Source: Novosphingobium sp. PhB57 (GTDB lineage: Bacteria; Pseudomonadota; Alphaproteobacteria; Sphingomonadales; Sphingomonadaceae). From it: DNA of 64,000 nucleotides. Position 1 is the first letter of the stretch. The number at the start of each line of letters is the position of its first letter. Under the pieces are notes generated by a model. The model had not been told where the DNA came from and made no database searches. It saw only the letters and a program-made list of their open reading frames with translations. Both the position numbers and the translations under genes were made by a program. Location: the NCBI RefSeq assembly GCF_004342985.1, contig NZ_SMBO01000001.1, forward strand, positions 434,001 to 498,000, written 5' to 3'. Shown piece by piece: positions 60,001 to 64,000 of this stretch.

Positions 60001-61524
60001 TCAGTTCAGGCTGAAGCCGGGGCGAACGGCGGTATCGGCGGCCGAACGCTTGCCGGACGTGGCGGGTGCGGTGGAGGCATCGCTCGCTCCCGGGGCGGCA
60101 CCGGCGCCGCTCACGGCTTCCGAGCGCTTGTTGCCGCTGGTGCCGTCGTTTTCCATGTTGCCGAGCAGGCGCTGCAAGTCGTTCGGGGCGTTGAAGCCGT
60201 CGGTCGGCAGCGCGATCTGGGAGGCGTCGACCGGATTGACGAGGTAGGGCGTCACCACGATCACCAGTTCGGTCTCGCCGCGCTTGTAGCTGGTGGAGCG
60301 GAACAGCGAGCCCAGGATCGGCAGGTCGCCGGCGCCCGGCAGCTTCTGGATGGTATTGGTGGAATTGTTGCTCAGCAGGCCGGCGATCATGAAGCTCTGG
60401 CCGGAGCCGAGTTCCACGGTGGTCTCGGTACGCCGCACGGTGAGGGCGGGAACCTCGTAGCCGTTGAAATTGACGGCGCCCTGGCTCGACAGCTCGGAGA
60501 CTTCCGGGCGGACGCGCATCGAGATGCGGCCATTGGCGAGGACGACCGGCGAATAGCTGAGGCTGACGCCGTATTTCTTGTATTCGATCGACGTGGTGCC
60601 GAGCGCCTGGCTGATGGGGATCGGATATTCGCCGCCCGCCAGGAATTCAGCCGTTTCGCCCGAAAGCGCGGTCAGGTTCGGCTGGGCGAGGGTGGTGACG
60701 AGGCCGATGGTCTCGCCGGCGTCGAGCGAACCGAGGATGTTCACGCCGAACAGCTTGCCGGCCGCAGCCAGTGTGCTGCCGGCCGTGTTGGTGGTGACGC
60801 TGCTGCCGGGAACCGTCGTTCCATCGGGCAGGGTGATGGAGACGTCTCCGCCGACACCCATGGCGCGGCCGGGATGGAATTCGTTGACGGTTCCCTGCCC
60901 GATACCGAACTTGAAACCGCCGGTGCCGTCGATGGTGGCCATGTTCACGGCCAGAGACTTGACCAGCGAGCGGCTCACTTCCGCGATGCGGACCTGGAGG
61001 TTGACCTGCAGCGGCGTCGCCATGCGCAGGCGGCTGATGACATTGGCATCTTTGCCGACATAGGCCTGGACGAGGCGCTCTGCTTCCGCGGCGTCTTCCG
61101 GGGTCTTGACGGTGCCGGTCAGCAGGAAAGTGCTGGAACCCATCGTCGAGACGCCGATCTTCGCTTCCGGCATGGCCAGGCGCAGCATGGCGTCCACGCT
61201 GTCGAGGTTCGAACCGACGCGGATGGTGGCAGACCATATCACGGCGCCTGCCGCGTTGCTGGCATAGACCGTGGTGGTGCCGCCGGCCTTGCCGAAGACG
61301 TAGAGCTGGCGCGCGGACTTGACCTGCACGTCGGCCACCGCGTCATTGGCAACGAAGACGTCGGCCATGGCGCCGGGCACGTTGATGAGCTGGCCGTTGC
61401 CGATCGACAGCGAGAGGTCCTGCGCGGGATGGACGATCGACTGCGCACAGGCGGGCGCGGCGGCCGCGAGCGGCGCCAGCGCGCAGGCCGCGATCAGCAG
61501 GGACTTGAGAAGGCGCGGTTGCAT
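60001..61524 (-). CDS. cpaC: Tad pilus outer-membrane secretin CpaC (RcpA)
   Basis: A 507-residue secretin forming the outer-membrane channel for Flp pili. The signal peptide ends APACAQ (about residue 28). An N-terminal pilus-assembly domain (LSIGNGQLINVPGAMADVFV), a BON-like part and the secretin domain follow, the last with LTALSGETAEFLAGGEYPIP and LGSLFRSTSYKRGETELVIVVTP (quoted in part). The Ser/Ala/Gly-rich C-terminus is low complexity. The ATG at 61524 starts the signal peptide and follows GAAGGG; an ATG at 61584 overlapping the cpaB stop would bury it. Confidence 0.94.
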   Translation of the reverse strand: MQPRLLKSLLIAACALAPLAAAAPACAQSIVHPAQDLSLSIGNGQLINVPGAMADVFVANDAVADVQVKSARQLYVFGKAGGTTTVYASNAAGAVIWSATIRVGSNLDSVDAMLRLAMPEAKIGVSTMGSSTFLLTGTVKTPEDAAEAERLVQAYVGKDANVISRLRMATPLQVNLQVRIAEVSRSLVKSLAVNMATIDGTGGFKFGIGQGTVNEFHPGRAMGVGGDVSITLPDGTTVPGSSVTTNTAGSTLAAAGKLFGVNILGSLDAGETIGLVTTLAQPNLTALSGETAEFLAGGEYPIPISQALGTTSIEYKKYGVSLSYSPVVLANGRISMRVRPEVSELSSQGAVNFNGYEVPALTVRRTETTVELGSGQSFMIAGLLSNNSTNTIQKLPGAGDLPILGSLFRSTSYKRGETELVIVVTPYLVNPVDASQIALPTDGFNAPNDLQRLLGNMENDGTSGNKRSEAVSGAGAAPGASDASTAPATSGKRSAADTAVRPGFSLN

Positions 61525-61583
61525 CGTGAGACCCTTCGTCGGATGGATGCGCTTTGCGGAGAATGCGTTCTGCGGGCGGGTCA

Positions 61584-62603
61584 TCAGTGGCTGCCGACGG
61601 GTTCTTCGGTCGTGTCCTTGCCGCGCGTGACGCGCACGACGGGGCCGGTACGAACGGGCGCTGCGGAAGCGGTCTGGGGTGCGCCGATGACCGGAACGGT
61701 GCGGGCCGCCACTTCGGGGCCGGTGGCCGGGCGGCTGGAGCGCTGGAAGCGCGAGACGTCGCCGCCGGTCATATAAGTGGAGGTGCCTTCGATGGGGCGG
61801 TTCATGGCATTGCGCATGAGCTGCTCCTCCTGTTCGCGGGTGGCGCCTTCCGGCACCTTGACGTCACCGCTGGCAAGGATCCGCTCGAATTCGCCCTGGT
61901 TGTCGGCGATGGCGCGCAGCGAGAGGCTGAGCGTGCCGATTTCCTGCGCCACGGCCACCTTCTCGGCAATGCGCGGCGTCACTTCGAGCGTGACCGTGCT
62001 GAAGGCGTGGACCACCGTCTTGCCGTCCACCACTTCGTTGTCCGTGGCCTGGTCGGTGGCGAGCACGCGCAAGTTGCGCAGGATCGTTTCCGATGCGCGC
62101 AGGGCCTGACCGCCGTCGTTGCCGGTGACCTGCTGCGTGAGCACGAGGTCAACGTGGTCGCCGGGGAAGACGAAGCCGCCGACGCCGGTCTTGGCGGAGA
62201 CGGGAATGGTCACTGCGCGCATGCCCGGCCCGAGGGCGGCGGCCAGGAAGCCGCGGTCCCCCGGCGCGACGAGGGCGCCCTGGGTTACTGGCTGTCCGGC
62301 GGTGATCTGGAAGCGGACCACGGTGCCGAGCAGCTTCTGCATGTCGGCCTGACCGTCGATGAAGTAGGCATCCTTCACCAGCTCCTTCGGCCAGTCCTGA
62401 TAGGAGACGGCGTCGGCGGTGATGATCGTGCCCACGGGCAGGGCGCGCTGGGCGACGAGGACCTTGGGCCCGGTCGGCTGGGCAGTCGCCACGGCCTGCG
62501 CCTGGGGCGCTGCCGAACCGGCGAACATCGAGCGGGCGCCCATTGCCGTCACCACTGCTATCAGCAGCGCGGCAACCAGCAGCACCAGCTTCTTCCTATC
62601 CAT
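61584..62603 (-). CDS. cpaB: Flp pilus assembly protein CpaB (RcpC)
   Basis: A 339-residue protein with a membrane anchor (KLVLLVAALLIAVVTAMGA), a SAF domain (VLVAQRALPVGTIITADAV, residues ~48-115) and a CpaB C-terminal domain (RAVTIPVSAKTGVGGFVFPG, VDLVLTQQV, TVTLEVTPRIAEKVAVA). It is thought to bind peptidoglycan or gate the secretin. The tail is Pro/Ala-rich. A gap of 159 bp to cpaA holds a possible promoter region. Confidence 0.94.
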   Translation of the reverse strand: MDRKKLVLLVAALLIAVVTAMGARSMFAGSAAPQAQAVATAQPTGPKVLVAQRALPVGTIITADAVSYQDWPKELVKDAYFIDGQADMQKLLGTVVRFQITAGQPVTQGALVAPGDRGFLAAALGPGMRAVTIPVSAKTGVGGFVFPGDHVDLVLTQQVTGNDGGQALRASETILRNLRVLATDQATDNEVVDGKTVVHAFSTVTLEVTPRIAEKVAVAQEIGTLSLSLRAIADNQGEFERILASGDVKVPEGATREQEEQLMRNAMNRPIEGTSTYMTGGDVSRFQRSSRPATGPEVAARTVPVIGAPQTASAAPVRTGPVVRVTRGKDTTEEPVGSH

Positions 62604-62750
62604 GTCTAAGCGACCCCCTGAAAGCCCTGGAGCGGCAGGCGCCGCCCCGAAGGCCGAAATGCGGCGTCAGAAACGCCCTATGCGAAACCCCTGCGCCCGA
62701 AGTCACTGCGTTCGTGACTGGGCAAGTGTAAGTAGAATCGCGTAAAATGG

Positions 62751-62765
62751 TTAAAATCGAGTTCA
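62751..62765 (+). promoter_or_regulatory. Weak CtrA-like site between cpaB and cpaA
   Basis: TTAA-N7-TTCA, seven of eight positions matching TTAA-N7-TTAA, lies about 150 bp upstream of cpaB and touches the cpaA stop codon. It is in an AT-rich patch (GTAAAATGGTTAAAATCGAG) unlike its surroundings. The evidence is weak. Confidence 0.2.
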
Positions 62766-63461
62766 TCGAACGAGCGTGCTGGAAAGCACCTGCTCGCCCA
62801 TCACCCAGAGCGCCGCCGCCGAGATGGCCACGCCGTAGGGAATGGGCAGGCGCGATTTCTGGCGGCGCATGATGTGGCGGAAGCCGAACAGGAACAGCGC
62901 GACCACGGCCAGTGCGATGAGTGCCAGCAGCCATGCCTGGGGAATGGCTGCGTGCACGGCGCCGAGCTGGTCGGGTGAAACCACCGGTCGGTGCATGGCC
63001 AGCGCAAGAACCACCGCGCCCGCAGCGAAGACCCAGCCCAGGGCGACGATCCAGCCAAGCGCGTCGCGCACCGCCTCGCCGGGCCGCCGTTCCATGTTGA
63101 AGGCGGCCATGGCGATCGAGGCTCCGCCGCCGATCATGGCCATGAGGACGATGACCTGGCCGAAACCGGCAGGCGCGAACCACAGCGCCAGCGCGGTCAG
63201 CAGCTTGACGTCGCCGCCGCCCATCTGGCGCAGTGCAAACAGCAGGCATGCGACGACAAAAGTGATCAGGGCCAGGCCAAGCTGCCAGGCCATGTCGGCC
63301 CAGCCCAGGCCGATCGACCACCACCAGAACGGCGCGGCTAAGGCGATCGCGAGATTGAGCGTGTTGTCGATCTCCCGGCGCTTGAGATCGGTGAAGGCTG
63401 CGACAAGCAGGGCGATTGCCAATGCCAGCAGCAATGCATACGAAAAGGCTCCGCCCGGCAT
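62763..63461 (-). CDS. cpaA: Prepilin peptidase CpaA (TadV)
   Basis: A 232-residue polytopic aspartic protease that cleaves and possibly methylates Flp prepilins. The catalytic Asp residues lie in AAFTDLKRREIDN (about residue 24) and in the MGGGDVKLLTALALW motif (about residue 83). It has about six helices and lacks the N-terminal cysteine domain of PilD. The ATG at 63461 gives MPGGAFSYALLLALA and follows GGGGGAAC; a start 14 codons earlier is less likely. It heads the pilus gene group. Confidence 0.93.
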   Translation of the reverse strand: MPGGAFSYALLLALAIALLVAAFTDLKRREIDNTLNLAIALAAPFWWWSIGLGWADMAWQLGLALITFVVACLLFALRQMGGGDVKLLTALALWFAPAGFGQVIVLMAMIGGGASIAMAAFNMERRPGEAVRDALGWIVALGWVFAAGAVVLALAMHRPVVSPDQLGAVHAAIPQAWLLALIALAVVALFLFGFRHIMRRQKSRLPIPYGVAISAAALWVMGEQVLSSTLVR

Positions 63462-63562
63462 TCGTGAGTTCCCCCTTGGCCCGGGGCACGATCTATCGGA
63501 CATCGCTTACCAAACAGTAACCACAGTATCGAGGCCGAGCTTAGCCCCATGACTGCAAAATC

Positions 63563-64000
63563 GTGACCATTCAGGCAACCGAGAGCGAGCCTGTGCCCGG
63601 CGAAGGCATGCCGTCCCCCGCCGAGATCGCGCGGCTGGCGGCGAAGGCGCGGCGGGCGATACCCGAAGGCGTCGTCGAGAGCTTCTGGACCGGGCCGAGC
63701 GGACCGGAGCCGCTGCGCCGGATCGACTGGCCCGCCCATGCTGCGGGCCTGCCGCAGGCGCGCGGATCGATCCTGTTCCTGCCGGGACGCGGTGACAGCT
63801 ATGAAAAGTGGCTGGAGACGCTCGAGCAGTGGCATCTGGAAGGCTGGGCCGTCAGCTCGATCGACTGGCGCGGCCAGGCGCTGAGCGGGCGCTTCGGCTT
63901 CGACGCCGCGACCGGCCATGTCCCCGACTTCGATGTGTGGATCGAGGATCTCGCCGCTTTCTGGCGCGGCTGGGCGGCGGACAAGCCGGGGCCGCATGTG
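63563..64000 (+). CDS. Alpha/beta hydrolase (lysophospholipase-like), 5' part; continues past window end
   Basis: A GTG at 63563 opens a frame that stays open for 146 codons to the last base. The fragment has ILFLPGRGDSYEKWLETLEQ (oxyanion-hole strand and loop), GWAVSSIDWRGQALSGR and FDVWIEDLAAFWRG, the pattern of PldB/monoacylglycerol-lipase-like serine hydrolases. The nucleophile elbow lies beyond the window. It is divergent from cpaA. Confidence 0.82.
   Translation, partial: MTIQATESEPVPGEGMPSPAEIARLAAKARRAIPEGVVESFWTGPSGPEPLRRIDWPAHAAGLPQARGSILFLPGRGDSYEKWLETLEQWHLEGWAVSSIDWRGQALSGRFGFDAATGHVPDFDVWIEDLAAFWRGWAADKPGPHV

Overview
This window is ordinary, gene-dense, high-GC chromosome of an alphaproteobacterium, most probably a member of the Sphingomonadales (Novosphingobium/Sphingobium-like). 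The basis is the combination of a Shemin-type 5-aminolevulinate synthase, the aroK-aroB pair, a Caulobacter-type Cpa/Tad pilus operon, the lepB-rnc-era order, a betaine-lipid btaAB pair and intergenic palindromes that look like those common in sphingomonads. The genus is an inference. I see no insertion sequence, prophage, CRISPR array or rRNA. No single locus is an obviously new system. The most interesting material is regulatory and organisational.

Layout. 1-5.3 kb: the 3' end of an NAD(P)HX dehydratase, a RumA-type RNA methyltransferase, two small unknown genes, then a leftward btaA-btaB-threonine dehydratase operon with a Pho-box-like element upstream. 5.5-10.4 kb: a polyamine cluster (carboxy(nor)spermidine dehydrogenase, a Cys-rich lipoprotein, a DUF486 membrane protein, carboxynorspermidine decarboxylase, ornithine decarboxylase). 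10.5-14.8 kb (leftward): an old-yellow-enzyme reductase, hemA, an MBL-like protein and murI. 14.9-19.7 kb (rightward): plsY, dprA, topA and a 59-residue basic protein coupled to topA. 19.7-24.8 kb: a GT-C type membrane protein, an MFS transporter, an SGNH hydrolase and era. 24.9-26.5 kb: rnc and lepB. 26.7-30.5 kb: pgi, an RBBP9-like hydrolase and gor.

30.9-41.2 kb is a long rightward propionyl-CoA/methylmalonyl-CoA module: pccB, a thiolase, mce, methylmalonyl-CoA mutase, bioB, an LprI-like protein, pccA, csaA and an acyl-CoA thioesterase. Biotin synthase sits inside the operon whose PccA product needs biotin. 41.4-44.8 kb (leftward): a POT-family peptide transporter, then aroK-aroB. 44.9-49.4 kb (rightward): a small membrane protein, a 640-residue secreted protein of unknown function, xerD and an M48 metalloprotease. 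49.6-50.1 kb: two Flp-type pilins. 50.2-51.0 kb: a MutT-type NUDIX hydrolase and three tandem tRNA-Arg(ACG) genes spaced exactly 120 bp apart. 51.2-56.0 kb: a two-repeat periplasmic protein, a leader with competing hairpins, a phospholipase-D family protein, folE and a second GT-C-like membrane protein. 56.0-63.5 kb (leftward): cpaA-cpaB-cpaC-cpaD-cpaE-tadB-tadC, in which the ATPase gene cpaF is absent from its usual place. The window ends inside an alpha/beta hydrolase gene.

How genes work together: ornithine decarboxylase makes putrescine, which the carboxyspermidine-type dehydrogenase and decarboxylase extend to spermidine or a relative. PccAB, Mce and the mutase convert propionyl-CoA to succinyl-CoA, which HemA can draw on. 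The Flp pilins are the likely substrates of the Cpa/Tad machine. Promoters, operators and RNA structures were found by eye, and no alignment or folding program was run.
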